A stretch of 10,686 bases of DNA, taken from Pseudomonadales bacterium (GTDB lineage: Bacteria; Pseudomonadota; Gammaproteobacteria; Pseudomonadales; DC-out160). How positions within the stretch are numbered: the stretch's first letter is position 1; every line of letters starts with the position of its first letter. The notes under the pieces were generated by a model, which was given only the letters and a program-made list of their open reading frames with translations, was not told the origin of the DNA and did no database searches. The position numbers and the translations under genes were made by a program. The DNA lies in the NCBI GenBank assembly GCA_016765265.1, contig JAESQG010000553.1:1-10686 (forward strand), in the 5' to 3' direction. Shown piece by piece: positions 1 through 6,851 of the stretch.

Positions 1-39
1 GCACCATTGGTTTGATTTTCAAAAAAGACCGTTTGGCCT

Positions 40-297
40 TCACATATTTCTACAATACCATTCATAGGTGCGAGCGATGTGCGCTAGCTTACGCAGTTGT
101 TGAGTGTTCATGTTGCCGTAGGGGGCGCAGACTCGTAATAAGGGGGCATGTCTTTGAACATAGAGTCCGTTTTGGAGACGTAGAGGAAGATATTCATCCT
201 CAGTAAGATCGCCTGCTGACCAGCGCTCTGTTTGGCCACGAAATTGGGCGACTCTTTCTTCTAGAATCTTTTGGTCGTGTGCTGAATAGATATACAT
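40..297 (-). pseudogene. cysI: Truncated sulfite reductase hemoprotein (CysI-like), N-terminal remnant
   Basis: The 85-residue reading frame starts MYIYSAHDQK and carries features of the N-terminus of the ~550-residue Pseudomonas-type assimilatory sulfite/nitrite reductase: ERVAQFR near residue 15, LTEDEYLPLRLQNGLYVQRH around 31-50, LRVCAPYG near 54-61 and LAHIARTY at 71-78. This is the first ferredoxin-like half domain of an enzyme that reduces sulfite to sulfide using siroheme and a 4Fe-4S cluster. After Tyr78 (about base 64) the family would continue with a Gly-Tyr/His-rich stretch and the TTRQN substrate-binding motif; instead the frame reads EWYCRNM and stops at 40-42. All siroheme and cluster ligands are therefore absent. 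In the next frame an open stretch starting MNGIVEICEG runs off the left edge; I do not recognise it. The start is not preceded by a clear Shine-Dalgarno. Most likely a deletion or rearrangement breakpoint in a former cysI; an assembly misjoin is the main alternative. Confidence 0.7.
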
Positions 298-442
298 ACT
301 TAAGTCTCGATCATTAATACTGACGTCGACGGACGAAAAACCCTAATTCCCATGATAATTTGAAGGTTTAGTGTCGAATATTCTTAGGGAAATCGAACCG
401 GTCGAAAAACTAGCAAGGAAGGATATCAATTACTCCTTATGA

Positions 443-472
443 TTGACAGGAATGTTTTGGACTATCTTTATA
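443..472 (+). promoter_or_regulatory. Candidate sigma70 promoter in the cysI-MATE gap
   Basis: A perfect -35 box TTGACA (443-448) is followed after 18 bp by TTTATA (467-472), giving a transcript start near 480 and reading rightwards. No gene lies directly downstream on this strand; the next plus-strand gene is nfuA, 5.6 kb away. A transcript from here would run antisense into the MATE gene or end as a short RNA. The call rests on sequence match only. Confidence 0.35.
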
Positions 473-586
473 AGCACGGGGAATAGCGGGGAGAGTCACA
501 GGTCTCTCGAATCCGCATTCAGATATAATGTTTTGATATTGAAGGAATAATAGACAGAAAATCGGTTCGTTTAGTAGGCCAGATAA

Positions 587-625
587 GGTCCCAGTGATGT
601 AAGGGACCAAGCAGTCTTATACTGC
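587..625. repeat. Two adjacent short inverted repeats (hairpins)
   Basis: GGTCCC (587-592) pairs with GGGACC (603-608) across a 10-nt loop, and two bases later GCAGT (611-615) pairs with ACTGC (621-625) across a 5-nt loop. Both stems are perfect. They sit about 70-110 bases past the MATE stop codon in the direction of its transcription. There is no T-run, so they may stabilise a 3' end or belong to a small RNA rather than terminate. Confidence 0.4.
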
Positions 626-695
626 GCAGATCAAGAACCCTATTTCAAGAATAATTGAGTGTTTGAGGATATTGGTGTCGTTAAATATAAGGAGA

Positions 696-2036
696 TTATA
701 CCTTAACGGTTTGCCACTCTCTTTGACGCCAGATATGCATAAATAAATAGGAAGTTATACCCCGTTGGAGAGCTTGTACTATCCAGATACCCACCAGTCC
801 ATACCCCAATACGGGCCCAACAAGCCAGACTGTTGGTAGAAAAAACATCCACTGCATAACCAAGTTTACCTGCATTACCTTTTTCGCAGCGCCAGCGCCT
901 AATAGAGCTTGGGTTAAAATGACCGCCACAGCATCAAAGATAATAAAAACGCCGGTAATCCTGAGAGGAGTTCTTCCCAGCTCTAATAAATGGGGTTCAT
1001 GTACAAAGATACCTAGGACTTGATCGGTAAACAAACACAATGGGACTCCAAATGAGGCTAAGAGAATCGTAGCAATAATCACCGCATCCCAGCCCCAGCG
1101 AGTGGCATCCACCATGTCGCCGCGTCCCATGGCTTGCCCTACCAATGTAGCCGCTGCTAACCCTAAACCTATAGACGGAAGAATAACAAACAGGATGAGC
1201 GTGATGAGCACATGCGCCACGGCCAGCTCAGGAGTGCCTACACTACCGATGATAGTAAATAACACAGTCAAGGATAGCGCGAATAAAAATTGCTGGATGG
1301 AATTGGGTAGTGCTACTCGGGAAATGGTTCGCAATAAAGTGGCGCTAGGCCAATGTCGCATAAACCCATGTGGCTTCGCATATTTAAAACAGAGAATGGC
1401 GTAAATTATTGAACCCATATACAGGGATATGGTAGTGCCGAGTCCTGCACCCGTCGCGCCCATTTCAGGTAATCCTAGGTGTCCCCAAATAAGGCAGTAA
1501 CTCACAGCCACATTAACTACATGCATAGCAATGATGGTACTCATGTAGACAGTGGAGCGATTGATGCCATTCCAATAACCACGAAAAGAAAAGTTAAAGC
1601 CGACGGCAAAGACCCCTATCACACGCATTTCGAAGTAGGGCGTAGCCACCGCCACCACCGCGCTATCAGCGCTGAGGAGCTGCAGGAAAAAGTCAGAGAA
1701 ACTAAAAACAATTAAAATAATAGGAATGCCGATTACCAAGGTCATCAATATGCCGGCGTTTAATGGCTCCCCCATGACATTTGTTTTGCCTTCGCCTTTA
1801 CGCCGAGACACCATGGCTTGTACACCGGAGCCCAGTCCCATGGCTAACGCGCATGCCGCGAAGGTGGCGTAGCCGCCAATACCTACGCCCGCCAGAGCCG
1901 TTTCCCCCAGAGACCCGACCATTGCTGCGTCGATGATGTTGAGAACACTTTGGGAGAGCATGCCGGTCATTATTGGCAGGGCCAACACCAGTATTGTTTT
2001 AATACGGTGGCGAGGTATGAATAAACTGCTAATCAT
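696..2036 (-). CDS. MATE family multidrug/toxin exporter
   Basis: A 446-residue, very hydrophobic protein of the usual MATE length (about 440-480), expected to sit in the inner membrane with twelve helices in two homologous halves and to export cationic drugs or metabolites in exchange for Na+ or H+. The first half opens with the typical LALPIMTGMLSQSVLNIIDA segment (residues ~17-37) and contains the AMGLGSGVQAMVSRRKGEG stretch (~64-82), where MATE proteins have a conserved Gly/Gln-rich loop; the second half repeats this as VALPNSIQQFLFAL (~241-254) and GLGLAAATLVGQAMGRGD (~289-306). Substrate cannot be read from the sequence. The start lies 17 nt after the metH stop with only a weak GAG as ribosome site, suggesting translational coupling and co-transcription with metH. 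A link to methionine or B12 metabolism is only inference from position. No frameshift or missing segment is apparent. Confidence 0.9.
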   Translation of the reverse strand: MISSLFIPRHRIKTILVLALPIMTGMLSQSVLNIIDAAMVGSLGETALAGVGIGGYATFAACALAMGLGSGVQAMVSRRKGEGKTNVMGEPLNAGILMTLVIGIPIILIVFSFSDFFLQLLSADSAVVAVATPYFEMRVIGVFAVGFNFSFRGYWNGINRSTVYMSTIIAMHVVNVAVSYCLIWGHLGLPEMGATGAGLGTTISLYMGSIIYAILCFKYAKPHGFMRHWPSATLLRTISRVALPNSIQQFLFALSLTVLFTIIGSVGTPELAVAHVLITLILFVILPSIGLGLAAATLVGQAMGRGDMVDATRWGWDAVIIATILLASFGVPLCLFTDQVLGIFVHEPHLLELGRTPLRITGVFIIFDAVAVILTQALLGAGAAKKVMQVNLVMQWMFFLPTVWLVGPVLGYGLVGIWIVQALQRGITSYLFMHIWRQREWQTVKV

Positions 2037-2053
2037 GGGCTGCTCATAGGCAG

Positions 2054-5000
2054 TCAGGCATCATAGGACAAATTTGGCGATAACCATCGTTCAGTGGTTT
2101 CTACTGATTGTTCGCTCCGTTTAGCAAAGATTTCAACTTGATCCTTATTAATCTTCCCAACCGCAAAGTAGCGCGACTCCGGGTGAGAAAAGTACCAGCC
2201 ACTGACCGATGCGGCTGGTGACATAGCATAGTGTTCAGTAAGCGTCATGTGGGTATTGTTTTCTGCGGACAGCAGACTGAACAAAGTCTCTTTTTGTCTG
2301 TGGTCAGGACATGCGGGATAACCCGGTGCTGGGCGGATACCCGCATAACGCTCCTTGATTAACTCTTCATTAGAGAGTTTATCTTCGGCTGTGTAAGCCC
2401 AGTATTCTTTACGTACTCTTTCATGCATGCGCTCAGCAAATGCTTCTGCTAAACGATCCGCAATCGCTTTTACCATAATAGCGTTATAATCGTCATGTTC
2501 GGATTCATATTCGGCCACCAGCTTATCTACTCCAATCCCAGCGGTTACAGCAAACCCGCCGATATAGTCCACTTTGCCTGTGGATTTTGGCGCGATATAA
2601 TCCGCAAGGCATAAGTTCGGTTTGCCTGCGGGCCTTGGCGTTTGTTGACGTAAATAATATAGTCTATCCCTGGCTTGCTGGCCATTAACCTCAGTGACTA
2701 TCTCTATATCATCACCATCGACCTGATTGGCTGGCCAAAATCCGATGACTCCATTTGCTTGAATTAAATTCTCATCGATAAACCGGCGCAGCATTTCTTT
2801 GGCATCGCGGAATAATTTGGTGGCCTCTTCCCCTACCACTTTGTCATCTAAAATATTCGGGTATTTCCCTGCTAGCTCCCAGGTCAGAAAGAAGGGAGTC
2901 CAATCTATGTATTTCGCTAATTCATCTAATGGATAGTTCTCAAAGACCTTCACCCCGGTAAAGGTTGGAGCAGGGGGAGTGTAGTTATCCCAGTCCCATT
3001 GCAATCCATTGTCGCAGGCTTTTTGATAACTGAGTTGCTTTGCCTTGGAACGGCGGTTTTTATTTCGCTCCCTGACTTTTACATACTCCTCTCTGAGATC
3101 ATTTACGTAGCGAGGTTTAAGCTCATCACTAATCAACGTAGTGACTACACCGACGCTTCTAGAGGCATCCTGTACATAAACGGTGGAATTTATTTTATAC
3201 CCTGGTTCGATTTTTATTGCAGTATGGGCTTTTGATGTAGTGGCCCCTCCGATGAGCAAGGGGAGGTCTATTTTCAGTCGTTCCATTTCCTTTGCTACGT
3301 GTACCATTTCGTCCAGGGAAGGCGTGATCAATCCGCTTAGGCCAATGATATCCACTTTCTCTTCTATTGCTGTCTTCAGGATTTTGTCACAAGAAACCAT
3401 GACGCCTAAATCAATGACTTCAAAATTATTACATTGTAGGACAACGCCTACGATATTTTTTCCAATATCGTGCACGTCTCCCTTCACTGTGGCGAGAAGG
3501 ATCTTTCCTTTAGAGGATGCCCCTCCGTCCTTCTCTGCATCGATGAAAGGGACAAGATGTGCGACAGCTTGTTTCATTACCCGCGCGCTTTTGACCACTT
3601 GGGGTAAGAACATCTTGCCGTCACCAAACAAATCACCTACCACGTTCATGCCGTCCATCAGTGGACCTTCAATAACGTGAACGGGGCGCTCGGCTTGTAG
3701 CCGCGCTTCTTCTGTATCTTCAACAACGAATGTGTTTATGCCTTTAACCAAGGCGTGTTCTAGACGTTTCACCACGGGCAGATCACGCCAGGCCAAATCT
3801 TCTACTTGTTTTTTGGTTCCATCCCCCCTGTAATTGTCAGCGATTTCCACCAAGCGGTCGGTGCCGTCCTCACGCCGATTGAGAATAATATCTTCTACGT
3901 GTTCGCGTAGTTCCTTTGGCACTTCCTCGTATATTTCTAATTGCCCCGCATTGACTATCCCCATTCTAAGCCCTGCCTTGATGGCGTGATAGAGGAACAC
4001 TGCATGTATTGCTTCCCTGACAGGATTGTTTCCACGAAAGGAAAACGAGACATTGCTCACTCCGCCTGATGTTTTTGCATAGGGTAAATTTTCTTTGATA
4101 TAGCGACAGGCGTTGATGAAATCCACGGTGTAGTTGTTGTGTTCTTCTATGCCCGTGGCAACAGCAAATATATTGGGGTCGAAAATAATGTCTTCTGGCG
4201 GAAAACCAATGCCCATTAGTAAGTCGTACGATCGCTGGCAAATCTCTGTTTTGCGTTTTTCCGTATCCGCTTGTCCTGCTGTATCAAAGGCCATCACGAC
4301 TATGGCGGCACCGTACTGCATGCACAGGCTTGCTTTGGCCACGAACTCATCTTCGCCCTCCTTCATGCTGATGGAGTTCACTACGGCTTTACCTTGGGTG
4401 CATTTCAAACCTGCTTCGATGATCTCCCATTTAGAGGAGTCGATCATCAAAGGGACTTTGGATATATCGGGTTCAGAGGCAATTAGATTGAGAAAAGTGA
4501 CCATTGCTTCCTGCGAGTCGATCATGCCTTCATCCATATTGATATCGATGATTTGTGCGCCCGCAAGAACTTGTTGGAGGGCAACCTCCAATGCTTCGTC
4601 AAATTCCTCTGCGACAATGAGGCGTTTGAATTTTGCAGAGCCTGTGACGTTGGTTCGTTCGCCCACATTAACAAAGAGGGAGTCCTCATCGAAACTAAAA
4701 GGTTCTAGGCCGCTTAAGCGACAGGCTTTAGGGATCTCGGGGATTTGTCTAGGTGAATATTTGGCAACGCGTTCGGCAATGGCCTTTATAAAATCAGGAT
4801 CTGTACCACAGCAGCCGCCGATAATATTAAGAAAACCGGATGCGGCAAACTCTTCAATGATATCTGCCATTTCTTTTGGTGTCTGATCGTATTCGCCAAA
4901 CTCATTGGGCAAGCCTGCGTTAGGATGGGCACTTACATAGGTGTTAGCTTTTGCCGCGATTTCTTCGATATGAGGGCGTAGCTCCTCAGCGCCTAGGGCG

Positions 5001-5752
5001 CAGTTAAAGCCGATACTAATGGGCTTGGCATGGGCAACGGAATTCCAGAATGCTTCAACAGTCTGGCCCGATAAAGTTCTACCACTGGCATCGGTGATGG
5101 TGCCAGAAATCATAATGGGCAGCTCAATCCCACTTTGGTTGAAATATTCTTTCACAGCAAAAATAGCGGCTTTGCAATTGAGCGTATCAAACACAGTCTC
5201 AATTAAAATGATATCAGCGCCACCATCCACTAACCCTTTGGTGGCCTCGGTGTAGTCCGTGACGAGTTCATCAAAGGTGATATTGCGAAAGGCCGGATCG
5301 TTCACCTCGGGAGACATCGAACAGGTGCGGCTGGTGGGGCCTAACACGCCTGCTACAAAACGGGGTTTGTTCGGTGTTTTTGCCGTGACTTCATCTGCTG
5401 CGGATCGCGCTACTCGGGCGGCGGCTACATTTAACTCATAGACAATCGACTCTAGATGGTAGTCTGCCTGTGATACTTGAGTGCTATTAAAGCTATTGGT
5501 TTCTACAATATCTGCACCCACATCAAGGTAGGCTAAGTGGATTGCCTTGATGATGTCGGGCTGTGTTAGAGACAATAAGTCGTTATTGCCTTGGAGATCA
5601 TGGGGGTGATCAGCGAATTGCTCGCCGCGATAATCTTTTTCTTCCAATTTATAGGACTGAATCATTGTGCCCATGGCGCCATCGAGTAGCAGTATTCGTT
5701 TTTCTAATTGTTCTCGCAAAAGGGCTGACCGAGGGTGTTGGGTTGTTGCCAT
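2054..5752 (-). CDS. metH: Cobalamin-dependent methionine synthase
   Basis: Cytosolic MetH transfers the methyl group of 5-methyltetrahydrofolate via cobalamin to homocysteine, making methionine and tetrahydrofolate. At 1232 residues it matches the E. coli enzyme (1227) and all modules are present in order: the homocysteine barrel with zinc ligands Cys251 (FNCALG) and Cys314-Cys315 (GGCCGT); the pterin-binding barrel from ~350 (FVNVGERTNVTGSAKF, then INMDEGM and IDSS); the helical cap from ~650; the B12 domain with DVHDIG at 759-764, whose His761 is the lower cobalt ligand, plus SGLITPSL (~805) and GGATTSKAHTA (~836); and the reactivation domain with the S-adenosylmethionine motif RPAPGY at 1140-1145. 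No key residue is missing. The start agrees with family N-termini (ILLLDGAMGTMIQSY), although the 18 bases before it hold no Shine-Dalgarno; CCTCC directly precedes the ATG. No cobalamin or S-adenosylhomocysteine riboswitch is recognisable upstream. It is divergent from nfuA and apparently heads a metH-MATE operon. Confidence 0.98.
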   Translation of the reverse strand: MATTQHPRSALLREQLEKRILLLDGAMGTMIQSYKLEEKDYRGEQFADHPHDLQGNNDLLSLTQPDIIKAIHLAYLDVGADIVETNSFNSTQVSQADYHLESIVYELNVAAARVARSAADEVTAKTPNKPRFVAGVLGPTSRTCSMSPEVNDPAFRNITFDELVTDYTEATKGLVDGGADIILIETVFDTLNCKAAIFAVKEYFNQSGIELPIMISGTITDASGRTLSGQTVEAFWNSVAHAKPISIGFNCALGAEELRPHIEEIAAKANTYVSAHPNAGLPNEFGEYDQTPKEMADIIEEFAASGFLNIIGGCCGTDPDFIKAIAERVAKYSPRQIPEIPKACRLSGLEPFSFDEDSLFVNVGERTNVTGSAKFKRLIVAEEFDEALEVALQQVLAGAQIIDINMDEGMIDSQEAMVTFLNLIASEPDISKVPLMIDSSKWEIIEAGLKCTQGKAVVNSISMKEGEDEFVAKASLCMQYGAAIVVMAFDTAGQADTEKRKTEICQRSYDLLMGIGFPPEDIIFDPNIFAVATGIEEHNNYTVDFINACRYIKENLPYAKTSGGVSNVSFSFRGNNPVREAIHAVFLYHAIKAGLRMGIVNAGQLEIYEEVPKELREHVEDIILNRREDGTDRLVEIADNYRGDGTKKQVEDLAWRDLPVVKRLEHALVKGINTFVVEDTEEARLQAERPVHVIEGPLMDGMNVVGDLFGDGKMFLPQVVKSARVMKQAVAHLVPFIDAEKDGGASSKGKILLATVKGDVHDIGKNIVGVVLQCNNFEVIDLGVMVSCDKILKTAIEEKVDIIGLSGLITPSLDEMVHVAKEMERLKIDLPLLIGGATTSKAHTAIKIEPGYKINSTVYVQDASRSVGVVTTLISDELKPRYVNDLREEYVKVRERNKNRRSKAKQLSYQKACDNGLQWDWDNYTPPAPTFTGVKVFENYPLDELAKYIDWTPFFLTWELAGKYPNILDDKVVGEEATKLFRDAKEMLRRFIDENLIQANGVIGFWPANQVDGDDIEIVTEVNGQQARDRLYYLRQQTPRPAGKPNLCLADYIAPKSTGKVDYIGGFAVTAGIGVDKLVAEYESEHDDYNAIMVKAIADRLAEAFAERMHERVRKEYWAYTAEDKLSNEELIKERYAGIRPAPGYPACPDHRQKETLFSLLSAENNTHMTLTEHYAMSPAASVSGWYFSHPESRYFAVGKINKDQVEIFAKRSEQSVETTERWLSPNLSYDA

Positions 5753-5823
5753 GGAGGATATATTTCATTAATAAACAAGATGTTAATTGATGTCGTAACA
5801 AATAATACAGAGGACTAAAGTGC

Positions 5824-5852
5824 AGTATAGTGGGCACTGGATACCTTAAAAA
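5824..5852 (-). promoter_or_regulatory. Possible metH promoter
   Basis: Reading leftwards, TATACT (complement of 5824-5829) is a good -10 hexamer, with TTTTTA 17 bp upstream as a poor -35 (5847-5852). It would give a leader of about 65 nt before metH. The weak -35 suggests dependence on an activator; the tandem repeat lies 25 bp further upstream, a suitable place for activator binding. Confidence 0.3.
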
Positions 5853-5877
5853 GGATAGGGCACTTGTTTTTGAGGGG

Positions 5878-5913
5878 GACCAAATCAAGGTACTAGACCA
5901 AATCAAGGTATTA
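5878..5913. repeat. 18-bp tandem direct repeat upstream of metH
   Basis: GACCAAATCAAGGTACTA (5878-5895) is followed immediately by GACCAAATCAAGGTATTA (5896-5913), 17 of 18 positions identical. The pair lies 126 bp upstream of the metH start and about 25 bp behind the possible -35. It may be a duplicated regulator half-site or simple slippage duplication. Confidence 0.75.
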
Positions 5914-6091
5914 GCTGAGCAGCCTTTTTAAGTTCTATATTGCGGAGCGAAGTCTAACAAAATTTGTTCATTTCGTCCTAGTATCTTGTTAAGACACATT
6001 ATTACCTGGCTTAAAGATAATCGAATATTGAGACAGCATGTATTAAAACTGCTTTTTTTCATTGTTAGGGTGCGAATTAAGTTAAAATCAT

Positions 6092-6097
6092 TATAAT
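6092..6097 (+). promoter_or_regulatory. Candidate -10 box of nfuA
   Basis: A perfect TATAAT stands 35 bp before the nfuA start. The region 17-18 bp upstream has no good -35 match. An alternative promoter is TTGTTA (6062-6067) with TAAAAT (6083-6088), 15 bp apart. Either would place the transcript start close to the IscR-like site. Confidence 0.4.
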
Positions 6098-6103
6098 AAT
6101 CCT

Positions 6104-6128
6104 ATTCCCGACTATTTTAGTAAGGTAT
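6104..6128 (+). promoter_or_regulatory. IscR type 1 binding site (predicted) in the nfuA leader
   Basis: The 25 bases match the E. coli IscR type 1 consensus, as I recall it, at 23 of 25 positions: a left half with CCCGACT (6107-6113), an AT-rich centre ATTTT (6114-6118), and a right half AGTAAGGTAT (6119-6128). Mismatches are T at position 3 and A at position 19. It lies 6 bp downstream of TATAAT and covers the likely transcript start and the AAGG ribosome site, the expected position for repression by 2Fe-2S-loaded IscR. In E. coli nfuA is an IscR-regulated gene, which supports the call. Confidence 0.65.
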
Positions 6129-6132
6129 TCAG

Positions 6133-6735
6133 ATGTCAGATCTTCCCAAGAGTTATTTCAGCATTACGGATAGCGCACAGGATTACTTGCGTGACCTGTT
6201 GAGTAAACAAGATAGCCCTAATATTGGTGTGCGGATTTTTGTAGAGAAACCCGGTACTCCTCATGCAGAATGTTGTATGGCGTACTGTCCTGAGGGCGAG
6301 GCACAAGAAGAAGATGTAAAGTTTGAGTTTGAGGGTTTTGCTGCTTATTTAGAAGAAAAAAGTATCACTTATCTTGAAGATTCGGTTACCGATTACTCTG
6401 GGGATAAGTTAGGGGGTCAACTGACCTTTAGAGCGCCGAAATCAAAAGTTCCACGAGTTTCAGAAAATGCGACTCTCGAAGAGCGAATTGAGTATGTACT
6501 GCAATCCGAAGTTAACCCTAGCTTGGCGTCTCACGGGGGCCACGTTTCCTTGATTACTTTAGTTGATGACGATACCACGGCGGTATTAGAGTTTGGTGGT
6601 GGCTGCCAAGGTTGCGCCTCGGTGGATATGACCTTAAAAAGTGGTGTTGAGACAACTCTATTGGAGCGGGTTCCCGAGTTGCATAAAGTGGTTGATAAAA
6701 CGGATCATAGCAATAAAGAAAATGCCTATTATTGA
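6133..6735 (+). CDS. nfuA: Fe-S cluster biogenesis/carrier protein NfuA
   Basis: NfuA binds a 4Fe-4S cluster between two subunits and hands it to apo-enzymes, especially under oxidative stress or iron shortage. The 200-residue protein (E. coli 191) has the expected two parts: a degenerate A-type carrier domain (about 7-100, with ITDSAQDYLRDLL, GVRIFVEKPGTPHAECCMAYC and GGQLTFRAP) and an Nfu domain (about 112-190) with the cluster-binding motif GGGCQGCA, Cys158 and Cys161. The tail DHSNKENAYY is the Pseudomonas-type ending. AAGG at 6122-6125 is a modest ribosome site 7 bp before the ATG. The gene is single: a strong terminator follows 16 nt after the stop, and an IscR-like site precedes it. 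It is complete with no anomalies. Confidence 0.97.
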   Translation: MSDLPKSYFSITDSAQDYLRDLLSKQDSPNIGVRIFVEKPGTPHAECCMAYCPEGEAQEEDVKFEFEGFAAYLEEKSITYLEDSVTDYSGDKLGGQLTFRAPKSKVPRVSENATLEERIEYVLQSEVNPSLASHGGHVSLITLVDDDTTAVLEFGGGCQGCASVDMTLKSGVETTLLERVPELHKVVDKTDHSNKENAYY

Positions 6736-6751
6736 GTGATAATGGGTGATC

Positions 6752-6780
6752 AAAAGGGAGCATTGTTGCTCCCTTTTTTT
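6752..6780 (+). terminator. Rho-independent terminator after nfuA
   Basis: GGGAGCA (6756-6762) pairs with TGCTCCC (6767-6773) across a TTGT loop, extended by four A-T pairs from AAAA (6752-6755) to TTTT, and ends in a run of seven T. It begins 16 nt after the nfuA stop. Confidence 0.92.
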
Positions 6781-6851
6781 ATACCATTGGCATCCGCCAA
6801 GATGAGCATGTAGCCTACATTTCTATTTTCATATCCAGGGAAATCAAACCA

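Larger units (their letters stand above)
298..695. other. 400-bp intergenic region without a convincing gene
   Basis: This gap separates the cysI remnant from the 3' end of the MATE gene. No frame longer than a few tens of codons with a plausible start is visible; a 15-codon frame at 439-486 begins MIDRNVLDYL but is too short to judge. The region holds a sigma70-like promoter pointing right (443-472), an isolated TATAAT at 524-529, a 5-bp hairpin at 491-508 and two back-to-back hairpins at 587-608 and 611-625. It lies downstream of the metH-MATE transcript, yet none of the hairpins is followed by a T-run on either strand, so no intrinsic terminator can be called. It could be decayed coding sequence, a 3' UTR or a small RNA locus. 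Confidence 0.5.
5753..6132. other. Divergent metH/nfuA control region
   Basis: This 380-bp AT-rich gap separates two divergent genes. On the metH side are a possible -10 TATACT (complement of 5824-5829), a small AGTGC/GCACT inverted repeat at 5819-5837 and the 18-bp tandem repeat at 5878-5913. In the middle is the short palindrome AACAAA-A-TTTGTT (5956-5968). On the nfuA side are TATAAT (6092-6097) and the IscR-like site. I looked for the B12 box and SAH riboswitch signatures on the metH strand and saw neither. No coding frame is convincing. Confidence 0.6.

Noticed and set aside
385..410. GGTTCGAT on the minus strand, resembling a tRNA T-loop
   Set aside because: Flanking bases do not form a T stem and no other tRNA arms are present.
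3183..3680. Long plus-strand frames opposite metH (for example 165 and 250 codons at 3183-3680 and 4134-4886)
   Set aside because: They are shadows of the unmistakable metH reading frame and show no protein family character.
6035..6059. AGCA/TGCT stem followed by a T-run, resembling a terminator
   Set aside because: The stem is only 4 bp with an 11-nt loop and no gene precedes it on that strand.
6081..6099. Possible Fur box near the nfuA promoter
   Set aside because: Only about 12 of 19 positions match the classic Fur consensus in an AT-rich stretch; the IscR site explains iron-linked control better.
5753..6132. Possible cobalamin or S-adenosylhomocysteine riboswitch upstream of metH
   Set aside because: Neither the B12 box nor SAH aptamer core sequences are visible on the metH strand; the gap instead holds simple repeats and promoters.
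6787..6816. TTGGCA with TAGCCT 18 bp downstream as promoter for the peroxiredoxin-like gene
   Set aside because: The -10 is a poor match and TTGGCA also forms a small TTGGC/GCCAA inverted repeat; too weak to annotate, though a promoter must lie here given the terminator upstream.
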